From Planctomycetales bacterium (lineage in GTDB: Bacteria > Planctomycetota > Planctomycetia > Isosphaerales > Isosphaeraceae), in NCBI GenBank assembly GCA_027452145.1, contig DAIDHB010000287.1, positions 1-64,000 of the forward strand: 64,000 bases of DNA, given 5' to 3'. The translations under genes were made by a program, and so were the position numbers. The notes beneath the pieces are model-generated. The model searched no databases. It saw nothing but the letters and a program-made list of their open reading frames with translations, and was not told where the DNA came from. Shown one piece after another: positions 42,298 to 51,278 of the stretch. Position 1 is the stretch's first letter. Each line of letters starts with the position of its first letter.

Positions 42298-43326
42298 TCA
42301 CTCTTTCAGCTCCCCCTCGACCATCTCCTCCTCGATCTGATGCGCCGAGGCCGTCAGGCCGCGCACTTCCTTGATCCGCGCGAGGTAGACGATCGCACCG
42401 ACGAGCGCGCCGCCGTACATCAGCACGCGGAACCCCATCATCGCCAGGCCGCCGCTGGGATGACCCACCAGCTTGAAGAGCTGGTCGCCGACCTCCTCGC
42501 TGAGCCCGAGCGCCCCGAAGGGCATCGGCACCGCCATGGTGAACAGCGTCAGGGGCGCCATCAAGAAGTGCTGGGCCACCGTCGTCGTCAGCGACGGGAA
42601 CAGCATCCGGCTGACGAGGAAAAACGCCAGCACGTTCAGCGAATGACTGGCCAGCGACATGATCCCGCAGGCCGCGACCACATCCAGCCGCCGTCGATAC
42701 GTCGACGACATCTCCTTCAGCTCGGTCACGATCAGGGCCAGCCGGGAATGCCCGTGCGAGACCCCCGGGAACATCCGGCTGAACACCTGGGCGAAGATCG
42801 CCGCGAGCAGCAGGAAGCCCAGCCCGGTGGCCACCCAGGCCGCCACGATCAAGGGCCGGACCCGGCTCGGGATGTTGCCCCAGACGAGCGCGCCGGCCAC
42901 CGTCGCCAGCGTGAACAGTGCCAGCAGGCCGATGATCCGGTCGATGACCATCGAGGCGATCGCCTGCGTCTTCTTCACGTGCATCTTGACCAGGTACGCC
43001 GCCTTGATCAGGTCGCCCCCGACGGCGCCCGGAATGACCATGTTGAAGACGTTGCCGATGAAGCCCAGCAAAAGCGCCGCCCGCAGCGTGAACCGCGGAT
43101 CCACCACCCGTGCCAGGAGATACCAGCGCACGAACGTCGACACCAGCGAGACCAGGAAGATCGCCTGCCCCAGGGCAAACAGCCGCCAGTCGAGCGGGCG
43201 GCCGAAAACCTCGCCGAGCTTCTCGCGGTTCCGCCAGATCACCAGGCCAAGCAGCCCGAACGCCAGCAGCACGAGCCCGGCGTTGACGGCCAGCCCGATC
43301 CTCGATCGCTTCGTGCTCGTCGTCAT
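42298..43326 (-). CDS. Flippase-like membrane protein (lysylphosphatidylglycerol synthetase/UPF0104 fold)
   Basis: This 342-residue protein has about eight membrane segments from the ATG at 43326. The UPF0104/AglD2-like motifs are FVRWYLLARVVD, GNVFNMVIPGAVGGDLIKAAYLV and ASMVIDRIIGLLALF. It ends in a charged helical tail (IKEVRGLTASAHQIEEEM). Related proteins are the membrane half of MprF or transporters of lipid-linked sugars. No soluble transferase domain is fused. It is 104 bp downstream of hisB, so it may be read through from the histidine operon, but its role there is not evident. Confidence 0.83.
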   Translation of the reverse strand: MTTSTKRSRIGLAVNAGLVLLAFGLLGLVIWRNREKLGEVFGRPLDWRLFALGQAIFLVSLVSTFVRWYLLARVVDPRFTLRAALLLGFIGNVFNMVIPGAVGGDLIKAAYLVKMHVKKTQAIASMVIDRIIGLLALFTLATVAGALVWGNIPSRVRPLIVAAWVATGLGFLLLAAIFAQVFSRMFPGVSHGHSRLALIVTELKEMSSTYRRRLDVVAACGIMSLASHSLNVLAFFLVSRMLFPSLTTTVAQHFLMAPLTLFTMAVPMPFGALGLSEEVGDQLFKLVGHPSGGLAMMGFRVLMYGGALVGAIVYLARIKEVRGLTASAHQIEEEMVEGELKE

Positions 43327-43430
43327 GTCACCCCGATCCACCGTTCGTACAGCGCCGATGATCGGCCGCCGTCCCCGGCCGTTCGCGACAGCGAACAACG
43401 GACGACGGACCACGGACCAGAAACGATAGC

Positions 43431-44027
43431 TCAGAGCGTCCCCTTGGTCGAGGGAATCCCCGGATCCCGCGGGTCGACCTCCAGCGCGTGACGGAGGGCC
43501 CGGGCCGCACCCTTGAAGATCGCCTCGATGACGTGGTGCGTGTTGCGGCCGTGGTGGAGCAAGATGTGGAGGTTCATCCGACCCTGGGTGGCGACCGCCT
43601 GCCAGAAGTCGGCGGCCAGCTCGCTGTCGAACTCGCCGACGCGTTCGGTCGGCATCGTGACGTTCCAGACCCAGTACGGCCGCCCGCCCAGGTCGACCGC
43701 GACCGTCACCAGGGTCTCGTCCATCGGCAGCACGGAATGGCCGTACCGTCGAATCCCCGCGCGGTCGCCCAGTGCCCGATCGATCGCCTGGCCCAGGCAG
43801 ATGCCGATGTCCTCGGTGGTGTGGTGGGCGTCGATGTGCAGGTCGCCCGTGCAGGCGACGGTCAGGTCCACGAGCGAGTGCCGGGCGAACAGCTCGAGCA
43901 TGTGGTCGAGGAACCCGACCCCCGTCTTGATGTCGGCCTGGCCCCGGCCGTCCAGCGCGAGCGCCAGGCGGATATCAGTCTCGCGGGTCTTCCGCACGAT
44001 CTCGGCGGCTCGCCTGGCGTCGCTCAA
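43431..44027 (-). CDS. hisB: Imidazoleglycerol-phosphate dehydratase
   Basis: This 198-residue protein starts with TTG at 44027, supported by AGGGA 6 bases upstream. It has the complete monofunctional HisB signature: [36 protein letters not shown] and [19 protein letters not shown], with metal-binding His and Glu residues. It dehydrates imidazole glycerol phosphate to imidazole acetol phosphate in histidine biosynthesis, in the cytoplasm. There is no phosphatase domain, unlike enterobacterial HisB. It follows hisC by 61 bp. Confidence 0.96.
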   Translation of the reverse strand: MSDARRAAEIVRKTRETDIRLALALDGRGQADIKTGVGFLDHMLELFARHSLVDLTVACTGDLHIDAHHTTEDIGICLGQAIDRALGDRAGIRRYGHSVLPMDETLVTVAVDLGGRPYWVWNVTMPTERVGEFDSELAADFWQAVATQGRMNLHILLHHGRNTHHVIEAIFKGAARALRHALEVDPRDPGIPSTKGTL

Positions 44028-44088
44028 GGCAGGTCCCTCGACAATGGAGAATCGGGTGGGTATTCGATCCGATGGAATCGGATTTCGA

Positions 44089-45141
44089 TCAGATCACCTG
44101 ACGCAATTCCTCGAGGAAACGGTCGATCTCGTCGTCGGTGCCGACGCTGACCCGCAGGCCCTCGGGATAGCCGGAGTAGCTCATGAGGCGGACGAGGATC
44201 CGGCGCTCCTTCAGCCGCTGGAAGGTCTCGCGCGCCGGCGCGGGGCCTCCGGTCGCCCAGACGAAGTTCGACTGGCTCTCGGGGACATTGTACCCGAGCG
44301 TGCGCATCGCGTCGCCGAGCCGTTTGCGGGTGGCCTGGACCTTCGAGCGGGTCTGGGCCAGGTACTCCTGATCCTCGAGCGCGGCGACGCCCGCAACCTG
44401 GCTGAGCAAATCGCAGTTATACGAGTCCTTCACCTTGACCAGGTGCTCGACCATCTCGGCCGATGCGGCCAGGTAGCCCAACCGGATGCCGGCCAGGCTG
44501 TAGCCCTTGCTGAACGACCGCGAGACGATCAGGTTGGGATGATCGCCGAGCAGGGGGATGCTGTGATACCTCGGGTCGGCGAAGTCGCCATAGGCCTCGT
44601 CCACCAGCACGGGGCAATCGACGGTCCGGAGGATCTCGGCGATCCGCTCGCGGGGCATGGCGGTGCCCGAGGGGCTGTCGGGATTGGCGATGTAGACGAG
44701 CTTCAGCCCCGGCACCGCGAACTCGGCGAGGTCGAGCGTCCACTCGGGCGAATAGGGGAGCAGCACCGCTCGGCCGTCCTGGAGCTGGATCAGCGTGGAG
44801 TACAGGAGGTAGCTCGGCGTGGCGTACGCCGCCGGATCGCCCGGCCCGACGAACGCGCGGGTCACGATCGTGAGCACGTCGTCCGACCCATTGCCGGCGA
44901 GGATCATCTCGGGCCCGATTCCGTGCAGCCGCGCGGCGGCCTGGCGGAACGCGGTCGACATCGGGTCGGGGTAGAGCCGTAGCCGGTCGGTGACCGCCGC
45001 GACGATGGCCTCCTTGACCCGCGGCGACGGCGGATACGGGTTCTCATTCGTGTTTAGCTTGATGAAACCGCCGTCGCGCGGCTGCTCGCCGGGCACATAG
45101 CCGGCCATCCGCGCGACGTTCGGGCGAAAGTAGCGGATCAT
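44089..45141 (-). CDS. hisC: Histidinol-phosphate aminotransferase
   Basis: This 350-residue PLP-dependent fold type I enzyme has [11 protein letters not shown] and [19 protein letters not shown]. It also has [19 protein letters not shown] and the PLP lysine in [18 protein letters not shown], then a conserved Arg in RVSVGTDDE. It makes histidinol phosphate from imidazole acetol phosphate and glutamate. The ATG at 45141 lies 5 bp after the GNAT stop, so the genes are tightly linked. All key residues are present. Confidence 0.95.
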   Translation of the reverse strand: MIRYFRPNVARMAGYVPGEQPRDGGFIKLNTNENPYPPSPRVKEAIVAAVTDRLRLYPDPMSTAFRQAAARLHGIGPEMILAGNGSDDVLTIVTRAFVGPGDPAAYATPSYLLYSTLIQLQDGRAVLLPYSPEWTLDLAEFAVPGLKLVYIANPDSPSGTAMPRERIAEILRTVDCPVLVDEAYGDFADPRYHSIPLLGDHPNLIVSRSFSKGYSLAGIRLGYLAASAEMVEHLVKVKDSYNCDLLSQVAGVAALEDQEYLAQTRSKVQATRKRLGDAMRTLGYNVPESQSNFVWATGGPAPARETFQRLKERRILVRLMSYSGYPEGLRVSVGTDDEIDRFLEELRQVI

Positions 45142-45146
45142 GCGGG

Positions 45147-45695
45147 TCACTCCCCCTCGGGCGTGGGGCCGCCCGTCCCGGTCGGGCCGCCGGCCGCCGC
45201 GAGCTTCTGCAACGGCTCCTCGTCGAGCCGGTAGACCGTCCACTCGTCCATCGGCCGGGCGCCCAGTGAGCGATAGAAGCCGATCGCCGGCTCGTTCCAG
45301 TTCAGCACGGCCCATTCCAGCCGGCCGCAGCCGCGCTCGACTGCCAGCCGCGCCAGCCACGACAGGATCGTCTTGCCCACGCCACGGCCGCGGTACGCGG
45401 GGCGGACGAAGACGTCCTCGAGGTAGATTCCCGGCTGGCCGCGGAACGTCGAGAAATTGGTGAACCACAGCGCGAACCCGGCCGTCGCGCCGTCCACCTC
45501 GACGATCGCCGCCTCGGCCGCCGGGCGCGGTCCGAACAGGTTCCGGCGGAAATCCTCGGCGGTGGCCTTCGCCTGCGACTCCAGCTTCTCGTAGACCGCC
45601 AGCTCGTGCACCAGGTTCGCCAGCAGCTCCATGTCGTCGGGCGTGACCGGTCGGATGACGCAGGTCGCGCGGGCCGGCCTGGATTCGGGCGTCAT
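45147..45695 (-). CDS. GNAT-family N-acetyltransferase
   Basis: This 182-residue protein has the GNAT acetyl-CoA loop (VRPAYRGRGVGKTILSWLA) and a fold similar to diamine acetyltransferases (GFALWFTNFSTFRGQPGIYLED, then LNWNEPAIGFYRSLGARPM). The last 20 residues are a Gly/Pro/Thr-rich tail. It is inserted between hisD and hisC: its ATG overlaps the hisD stop (ATGA) and its stop is 5 bp before hisC. The substrate is unknown. A role in amine or amino acid acetylation is possible, but the tight coupling to his genes is the main clue. Confidence 0.88.
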   Translation of the reverse strand: MTPESRPARATCVIRPVTPDDMELLANLVHELAVYEKLESQAKATAEDFRRNLFGPRPAAEAAIVEVDGATAGFALWFTNFSTFRGQPGIYLEDVFVRPAYRGRGVGKTILSWLARLAVERGCGRLEWAVLNWNEPAIGFYRSLGARPMDEWTVYRLDEEPLQKLAAAGGPTGTGGPTPEGE

Positions 45696-47083
45696 GCCGA
45701 GGCCTCCCCCGTGTCGCTTCCATTGCCTTCGAGCCGCAGGTCAACGCTCAATCGGTGCGCCGATAATCCCTCGCGGTCGGCCAGCAGTCGGATGTCGGGG
45801 GCCAGGGCGGCCAGGCCCTCCCTCGACAGCGCGATCAGGCTGGATCGGCGGACGAAGTCATTCGCCGACAGCCCCGACGCCCACCGCGAGGTGCCGCCGG
45901 TGGGCAGCACATGCGACGGCCCGGCCGCATAGTCGCCCGCGGCGACCGGCGTGTCGTGGCCGAGGAAGATCGCGCCGGCATCCGTCAGCCGGGGGACCAA
46001 CCGGGCCGGGTCGGCCGTCGAGACGTGCAGGTGCTCGGGCGCGATCCGGTTCGACAGGTCGACCGCCTCGGCCTCGTCGCGCGCCAGCACCAGGGCGCCG
46101 AACCGCTCGAGGCTGTCGCGCGCCAGGTCGCCGCGGCTCAGGCGGGCGAGCTGATCCTCGAGCGCGACGATGACCCGGTCGATCAGTGACGGATCCCACG
46201 TGATCAGGACGCTCGCACCCGGCGAGTGCTCGGCCTGGCTGATCAGGTCGGCGGCCAGGTATCGCGGTCGGGCCGTGCCGTCGGCGATCACCACGACCTC
46301 GCTCGGGCCGGCGATGCTGTCGATGTCCACCGTGCCGTAGACATGCTTCTTGGCCAGCGCGACGAACAGGTTCCCCGGCCCGACGATCTTATCCACCGGC
46401 TCGAGCCCGATCGCGGCGAGCCCGTACGCCAGCGAAGCCACGCCCTGCGCGCCGCCGATCCTGTAGACCTCGGCGACGCCCAGCACGCGGCAGGCGGCGA
46501 GGATGTCCACGTTGAACCCGCCGAACTTCGTGGGCGGGACGATCACGGCGATCTCAGCCACGCCCGCCGCCTGCGCGGGGACCACCGTCATCAGCAGGCT
46601 CGACGGATACGCCGCGGCGCCGCCGGGGACGCACATGCCGGCCCGTCGCAGAGGGCGATACAAAAGGCCCAGCTCGATCCCGGCGCCCGGCGTCGTCCGG
46701 ACGTCCCGGTGCAGGATCGCCCTCTGATAGGCCAGGATGTTCGCCTGCACCCGGCCGATCGTCTCGATGTATTCGGGGTCGGCCCGGCGATAGGCGTCCT
46801 CCAGCTCGTCGGCCGACACGCGGATCTGGCCCGGATCGAGTTCGGCGCCGTCGAGCCGTCGGCTGTAGTCGAGCACCGCGTCGAGGCCGCGCGCGGCGAC
46901 GTCGTCGCAGATCCGCGCGGCGACCTGCCAGGGCTCGAGCGGTTCGCCGAAGGCGGCGATCGTGCGCGCCCGGCCCTCGGGGCTGACGACGTTCCCTCTG
47001 GGGCTCAGCTCGGCCCGCAGCGCGGCGATCGCCCGCTCGGCGTCGTCGCTGGCACAGTCAATCCGTCGGATTCGCAGCGTCAC
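45692..47083 (-). CDS. hisD: Histidinol dehydrogenase
   Basis: This protein is 463 residues from a GTG at 47083. HisD motifs are clear: MCVPGGAAAYPSSLLM, GAQGVASLAYG, VDKIVGPGNLFVALAKK, DSIAGPSEVVVIAD, SQAEHSPGASV (zinc and catalytic residues) and NRIAPEHLHV. It ends with the usual SGLSANDFVRRSSLIAL segment. It oxidises L-histidinol to histidine with two NAD. It is the first gene in the - strand unit hisD-GNAT-hisC-hisB. No hisG, hisA, hisF, hisH, hisI or hisE is in the window. Confidence 0.96.
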   Translation of the reverse strand: MTLRIRRIDCASDDAERAIAALRAELSPRGNVVSPEGRARTIAAFGEPLEPWQVAARICDDVAARGLDAVLDYSRRLDGAELDPGQIRVSADELEDAYRRADPEYIETIGRVQANILAYQRAILHRDVRTTPGAGIELGLLYRPLRRAGMCVPGGAAAYPSSLLMTVVPAQAAGVAEIAVIVPPTKFGGFNVDILAACRVLGVAEVYRIGGAQGVASLAYGLAAIGLEPVDKIVGPGNLFVALAKKHVYGTVDIDSIAGPSEVVVIADGTARPRYLAADLISQAEHSPGASVLITWDPSLIDRVIVALEDQLARLSRGDLARDSLERFGALVLARDEAEAVDLSNRIAPEHLHVSTADPARLVPRLTDAGAIFLGHDTPVAAGDYAAGPSHVLPTGGTSRWASGLSANDFVRRSSLIALSREGLAALAPDIRLLADREGLSAHRLSVDLRLEGNGSDTGEASA

Positions 47084-47331
47084 TCCCGGCCCCCGTCGCT
47101 CGTTGCCTGTCGACTGTGGTACTCATTCACGATCGGCGAATGCCCCGAAGGGTTCGCCCGTCTACCAATACCGTGCGGACGCGACCCCCCGCAATGCCGA
47201 AGCGCCGCGCCCGGGCATGCCAGGAACCCAAGGCGGTTGGATGCGTGGGCCTGCCGCGAATACGATGGTGCATGCGCGACGGCCGCGCGTTCCCCCATCC
47301 GACCCGACCGAGTGAACGAGGGAGGTCAGCC

Positions 47332-47982
47332 TTGGCCGCTTTCCGACTGCCGAAGGTGACGATGACGACCGACGTCGCCATCTTCACGATCCGCGAGGGT
47401 GCCCTGGAGATCCTGCTCATCCAGCGCGGGAATCCGCCGTTCCAGGGCGACTGGGCGCTGCCCGGCGGATTGCTCGAGGAACATGAGGACCTGGACCTCT
47501 GCGCCCGCCGCGAGCTGGAGGAGGAGACCGGCGTGACGGGCGTCGAGATCGAGCCGTTCGGCGCTTTCGGCCGGCCCGGCCGCGACCCGCGGGGCCGATT
47601 CGTGACCGTGGGCTACTACACGCTCGTGCATCCCGATCGCCTCAGCCCGAAGGCCGCCTCCGACGCCGCCAATGTCCGCTGGTTCCCGCTCGACGCCCTG
47701 CCGACGCTGGCCTTCGACCACGCCGAGGTCATCGCGGCGGCGCGGAAGCGGCTGCGGTGCCGGTTCGAGCTCTCGGCGTCGGCGTTCGGCTACCTGCCGC
47801 GGCGATTCGCCATGGACGACCTGCGCCGGCTGAACGAGTCCATCCGGGGCGAGCGGCTGGAGCCCCGCGCGTTCCGCCGCTGGGCGCTGGCCGCCGGCCT
47901 GGTCGAGGAGGCCGGCGATTCGCGTTCGGCGGGCCGCCGCCGTGCCCGCCTGTACCGGGCCGCGAAGCGGCCGTGCTCGTGA
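47332..47982 (+). CDS. Nudix hydrolase with C-terminal winged-helix (NrtR-like)
   Basis: This protein is 216 residues from TTG at 47332, which sits 6 bases after GGAGG. An intact Nudix box is present (G-x5-E-x7-REL-EEETGV, from GGLLEEHEDLDLC to RRELEEETGV). Residues about 145-216 form a helical C-terminus (GYLPRRFAMDDLRRLNESIR, then FRRWALAAGLVEE). NrtR regulators of NAD metabolism have this layout and bind ADP-ribose, but their Nudix box is often eroded; here it is complete, so catalysis is also likely. It is divergent from hisD. It may regulate itself or nearby genes. Confidence 0.8.
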   Translation: MAAFRLPKVTMTTDVAIFTIREGALEILLIQRGNPPFQGDWALPGGLLEEHEDLDLCARRELEEETGVTGVEIEPFGAFGRPGRDPRGRFVTVGYYTLVHPDRLSPKAASDAANVRWFPLDALPTLAFDHAEVIAAARKRLRCRFELSASAFGYLPRRFAMDDLRRLNESIRGERLEPRAFRRWALAAGLVEEAGDSRSAGRRRARLYRAAKRPCS

Positions 47983-48392
47983 GGTGAGTGCGAGCCAGGG
48001 TGCGGAGCCTCGAACGACTTGCCCGACAGGCTTGTCATCGGCGCCCCTGTCGAATAAAGTCTTATGCAGTCCATCCGGTCTCTGCACTCATCAGCTTTCG
48101 AATATCCTCTTCTCATGCTGCCGTCGTCTTCCGGACCCGCGAGCCGCCGACTCGCCGGGGCACTCCGCGTGCCCCCGGCGTGCTGGGGGGGCGCACCGTC
48201 TCCGGCGGCGGCAAGCTGCGGGCATGGCATCACGTCCGAATTCGAGCGATTGGGCGAGCGAGCCGGCGAAATCCTCATCCCGTCCCACATCAGTCCCTAT
48301 CCCGACGCCGACCCGATCCGCCGCCCTCCGGACCCGAGCCGAACCGATCCGACCCGCAAGGACTCGTTCGATCCAAGATAGAGAGATCCGTC
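47983..48392. other. Intergenic stretch without a clear gene
   Basis: The first part has an A+T-richer zone (near 48050-48120: GAATAAAGTCTTATG, TCGAATATCC) that may contain a promoter. The second part is a C/G-rich run with repeated CCGACCC-like words. Small frames exist but lack ribosome sites. Nothing else is seen. Confidence 0.4.
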
Positions 48393-48599
48393 ATGAGCGC
48401 AACCAGCGATTTCGCCCGCCGCTTCTTCGCGGAATTCATCGCGTCGAGGATCAAGGCGCGCGGGCTCGACGATGCGGCGGTCTCGGCGCGACGGCGGGCC
48501 GCCGCCGATGCCGCCAGCCGCCGGCCAGGCGCACCGGGCCAGCAGGCGTCGTCGGAGCCCCATGCGAGCTGCCCGCGGTCCGATGGCCGCCTCGATTGA
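48393..48599 (+). CDS. Possible small basic protein
   Basis: This 68-residue frame starts MSATSDFARRFFAEFIASR and ends in a disordered Ser/Arg/Pro-rich tail. The first half is an amphipathic helix rich in Arg and Ala. The ATG has a GAGAG 6 bases upstream and follows an A+T-richer leader. There is no recognised family. The stop codon overlaps the first unit of a pentanucleotide repeat. It may be a real small protein or a chance frame. Confidence 0.35.
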   Translation: MSATSDFARRFFAEFIASRIKARGLDDAAVSARRRAAADAASRRPGAPGQQASSEPHASCPRSDGRLD

Positions 48600-48630
48600 G
48601 TTGACTTGACTTGACTTGAGTTGAGTTGGG
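48596..48630. repeat. Pentanucleotide repeat tract
   Basis: Seven consecutive 5-mers: TTGAG, TTGAC (three times), TTGAG (twice), TTGGG. It overlaps the end of the small frame at 48393 and lies about 85 bases past the end of the DUF1559 gene. The composition is far more A+T-rich than the surroundings. Length variation by slippage is possible. Confidence 0.6.
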
Positions 48631-48713
48631 CCCGCCGCGAGGCGGAGATCCTCGCGGCGAGCCGGCCATGCCGAGAGCCGGGCGAGAAAGGAACTCGCCT
48701 CCCGAAGCTGGAC

Positions 48714-50018
48714 TCACTGGGTGAACGCATCCTGCGATACCGGAAACTGCCGGGCGTAGATAGGCAGCTTGCTGCCGGCGGGCGTGATGATCTTCGAGTA
48801 CACGGTGCCATCGATCGACGTCCGGACGAATCGCGTGGCCCCGTCGCAGAAGACCATGTTGCAACCGCCCGGATGGTTGCTGTTGGAAAACGGGAAGGAA
48901 CCCTTGATCGTCAGATTGGTCCCGTAATTGATGTTTTCGAAAGTGCCCACCTGGTTGGCCAGCGCCCAGCCCGGCCCGTCGACGTTGGTCCCCTGCGGCT
49001 GCAATTGTCCCGCGGTGCAGTTCCCTTGCGTGCCGCAGACGAGGGGCGATCCGAAGAACATGCAGAAGCTGGCCAGGGGCGCCGCCCAGTTGGTCTCGGC
49101 ACCCTTCGAGTAGACGCTCGGCGAGCCGGCGCCGGCCAGGGTGTTCTCGCTGAGCAAAAGCGTGTTGCTGCTGCCGTCGGTGATCATGGCGAAGGTCGTC
49201 CGCACGTTCCACGGCATCTGCGTCGCCTGCGGGCCAAACGGGCCGTAATCCTCGAGGAACATCACGCCCAGCTTCTTGCAGACGTTGACATTCCCGCCCC
49301 ACCCCTGCTGCGACGACGCCCATCCCATGCCCGCGTATCCGCTGTACGACGTCGGTTGGGACTGGCCGTCGTAGGCCCCCGGGGCCCAGCCCATCGGCAG
49401 CGCCGTCCAGAGCGAGAAGCCGCCGTTGACGACGTAGCTCAGGTTGCCCTGGCCGGGGATCGAATTGGTGTCATCCGGGCAGCGCAGGACCCCCAGCGGC
49501 GTCGAGCCGATCTCGTAGTTGCTCGGCTGACCCAACAACGGGCTCGTGGTGCTCAGGTACGAATAAGGCACCGCGCCGCCCCCCGAGACCGCCCCGGTCT
49601 TGGCCCAGCCATTGTAAAGATCCTGCTGGTCGATGAAGGGGAGGATCTCGACGACCCAGCTATACATCGGTACTTCGATGCCGTCGGGCGTGCAGCTCGG
49701 ATCGTGCCAGCTCACGATCCCCTGGTTGCGCGGGACATCGATCGCCGGCATATGGGGATTCTGCTTGTTCGGGTCGTCGGTGATGACGCCCGCCGGCGGG
49801 AACTTGCCGTAGAGGTTGGCGTACCCGAGGATGCCCAGCCCCACGTTCCGCATGTTGTTCTGGCACTGCGTCCGGCGCCCGGCCTCGCGCGCGGACTGGA
49901 TCGCCGGCAGCAACAACGCGACCAGGATGCCAATGATACTGATCACGACGAGGAGTTCAATCAGCGTGAACCCCCTGTACCCCCGACGCCATCCTTCCGA
50001 TCGTCGTCGCGACGTCAT
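48714..50018 (-). CDS. DUF1559 prepilin-like secreted protein
   Basis: This protein is 434 residues from the ATG at 50018, 7 bases after GGAGG. It has a type IV prepilin leader ([20 protein letters not shown]; cleavage before FTLIE) and then DUF1559 (SBP_bac_10) with [15 protein letters not shown]. The C-terminal motif H-x9-DG is present ([12 protein letters not shown] near residue 390). This family is large and almost unique to planctomycetes. It is thought to form extracellular pseudopilus-like or surface proteins processed by the PilD peptidase. The GspE/PilB ATPase at 32070 is a candidate assembly motor. Confidence 0.95.
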   Translation of the reverse strand: MTSRRRSEGWRRGYRGFTLIELLVVISIIGILVALLLPAIQSAREAGRRTQCQNNMRNVGLGILGYANLYGKFPPAGVITDDPNKQNPHMPAIDVPRNQGIVSWHDPSCTPDGIEVPMYSWVVEILPFIDQQDLYNGWAKTGAVSGGGAVPYSYLSTTSPLLGQPSNYEIGSTPLGVLRCPDDTNSIPGQGNLSYVVNGGFSLWTALPMGWAPGAYDGQSQPTSYSGYAGMGWASSQQGWGGNVNVCKKLGVMFLEDYGPFGPQATQMPWNVRTTFAMITDGSSNTLLLSENTLAGAGSPSVYSKGAETNWAAPLASFCMFFGSPLVCGTQGNCTAGQLQPQGTNVDGPGWALANQVGTFENINYGTNLTIKGSFPFSNSNHPGGCNMVFCDGATRFVRTSIDGTVYSKIITPAGSKLPIYARQFPVSQDAFTQ

Positions 50019-50072
50019 GGCCGGTCCTCCAGGATCGAAGTCGAGCACCATCCCGATTCCCCAGGCGCGGTG

Positions 50073-50102
50073 ATTCTAGTCATCCATTAGGGTTTGCATC
50101 AA
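50073..50102 (-). promoter_or_regulatory. Sigma-70-type promoter for the DUF1559 gene
   Basis: On the - strand TTGATG (-35) and TAGAAT (-10) are separated by 18 bases. They lie 55 bases before the DUF1559 start. TAGAAT differs from consensus at one position. A 7-bp inverted repeat just upstream (50109-50115 and 50133-50139, GTCCCTG and CAGGGAC) could be an operator. Confidence 0.6.
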
Positions 50103-50393
50103 CAGTTTGTCCCTGCTGGCGACGAATTTTTTCAGGGACTCGATTCGACCGTCAGCAGAGTCTCCCCTCTTATGGGCGAGATGCCATGGCGGATTGTCAC
50201 GCGCCCCGGCGAGGATGTGGTCGTTTCGAGCAGATTCGGTGGATGAGAGCCCCGGGGGAGCAAGCTGGCCACGCGTGCCTGTCGCGGCCAGAATCAAAGG
50301 GAAGGCCTGGGCGGACGGCCCCGACGGTGGGCGGGGCGTCGACGGTGGCGACGGAGACGTGCAGGGGAGGCCGGGCGTTGGTCCGGGCGAGTC

Positions 50394-51278
50394 ATGAGCG
50401 ACGGCGCCGAGATCCATGTCCTGCGGGACGGACGACCGCTCGAGGTGCGGGAATATGGCGACCCGGGGGGCCATCCGGCGTTCTTCTTCCACGGGCTGCT
50501 TGGCTCGTACAACCAGGCGTCCTACGTCAGCGAGCAGGCGAGGCGGCTCGGGCTGCGGATCATCGCCCCGAACCGGCCGGGCGTGGGTCGATCCGAGTTC
50601 GTGGCGAGGACGAGCGCGCTCGAGGCGGTCCCGGACGTCGAGGACCTGACCCGAATCCTGGGGATCGGGGAGTTCAGCGTCATCGGGATCTCGGGCGGGA
50701 CGCCGTATGCCCTGGGCGTCCTGTACCGGATGGGCGAGCGGGTCCGCACGGCGACGATCATCAGCGGGATGGGGCCGTCGCACCTGCCCGGCGCGCTGCG
50801 GGGGATGGATGCGCGGCGCCGGCTGATCCTGGCGGCCGGCTCGCGGTCGCCCCGCCTGGCACGAAACGTCTTCCGCCGCGCCGGACGGCGGTTCCTCGCC
50901 CACCCCGAGCGGTTCCTCGAGCGGCTGGTGAAGACCTGGGCCGAGGCCGACCGGCGGCTGTTCGACCGGCGCGAGGTCTTCGAGCTATTCCTGGAGGATA
51001 TCCGGCAGGTCTTCGCCAATCCCGAGGGTGCCGATGGCATGGCGCAGGAGCTGTGGCTCTACCGCACTTATGGCTTCCCGCTCGACCGGCTCCCCGCCGG
51101 CCGCCGCGTCACCCTCTGGCACGGTCTGACCGACAACATCGTCCCGCCCGCCATGGCCTGGAAGATGGTCCAGGCCCTTCCCGACGCCGAGGCCCACATC
51201 CTGCCCGGCGGCCATTTCATGGCCATCGAGGCCGCCGATCTCATCGTCGGCCGTTTGGTCCGGCAGCTCAGGGCGTGA
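50394..51278 (+). CDS. Alpha/beta hydrolase
   Basis: This 294-residue protein has an alpha/beta hydrolase fold. HG of the oxyanion hole is in FFFHGLLGSYNQ, the nucleophile elbow is GISGGTPYAL (Ser), the acid is Asp in LWHGLTDNIVPP and the His is in LPGGHFMAIEAA. This is a complete catalytic triad of a lipase/esterase or epoxide-hydrolase-like enzyme, probably acting on a small hydrophobic ester. There is no signal peptide. The substrate is unknown. It is divergent from the DUF1559 gene with 375 bp between them. The ribosome site is weak, so translation may start at a slightly different codon. Confidence 0.88.
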   Translation: MSDGAEIHVLRDGRPLEVREYGDPGGHPAFFFHGLLGSYNQASYVSEQARRLGLRIIAPNRPGVGRSEFVARTSALEAVPDVEDLTRILGIGEFSVIGISGGTPYALGVLYRMGERVRTATIISGMGPSHLPGALRGMDARRRLILAAGSRSPRLARNVFRRAGRRFLAHPERFLERLVKTWAEADRRLFDRREVFELFLEDIRQVFANPEGADGMAQELWLYRTYGFPLDRLPAGRRVTLWHGLTDNIVPPAMAWKMVQALPDAEAHILPGGHFMAIEAADLIVGRLVRQLRA

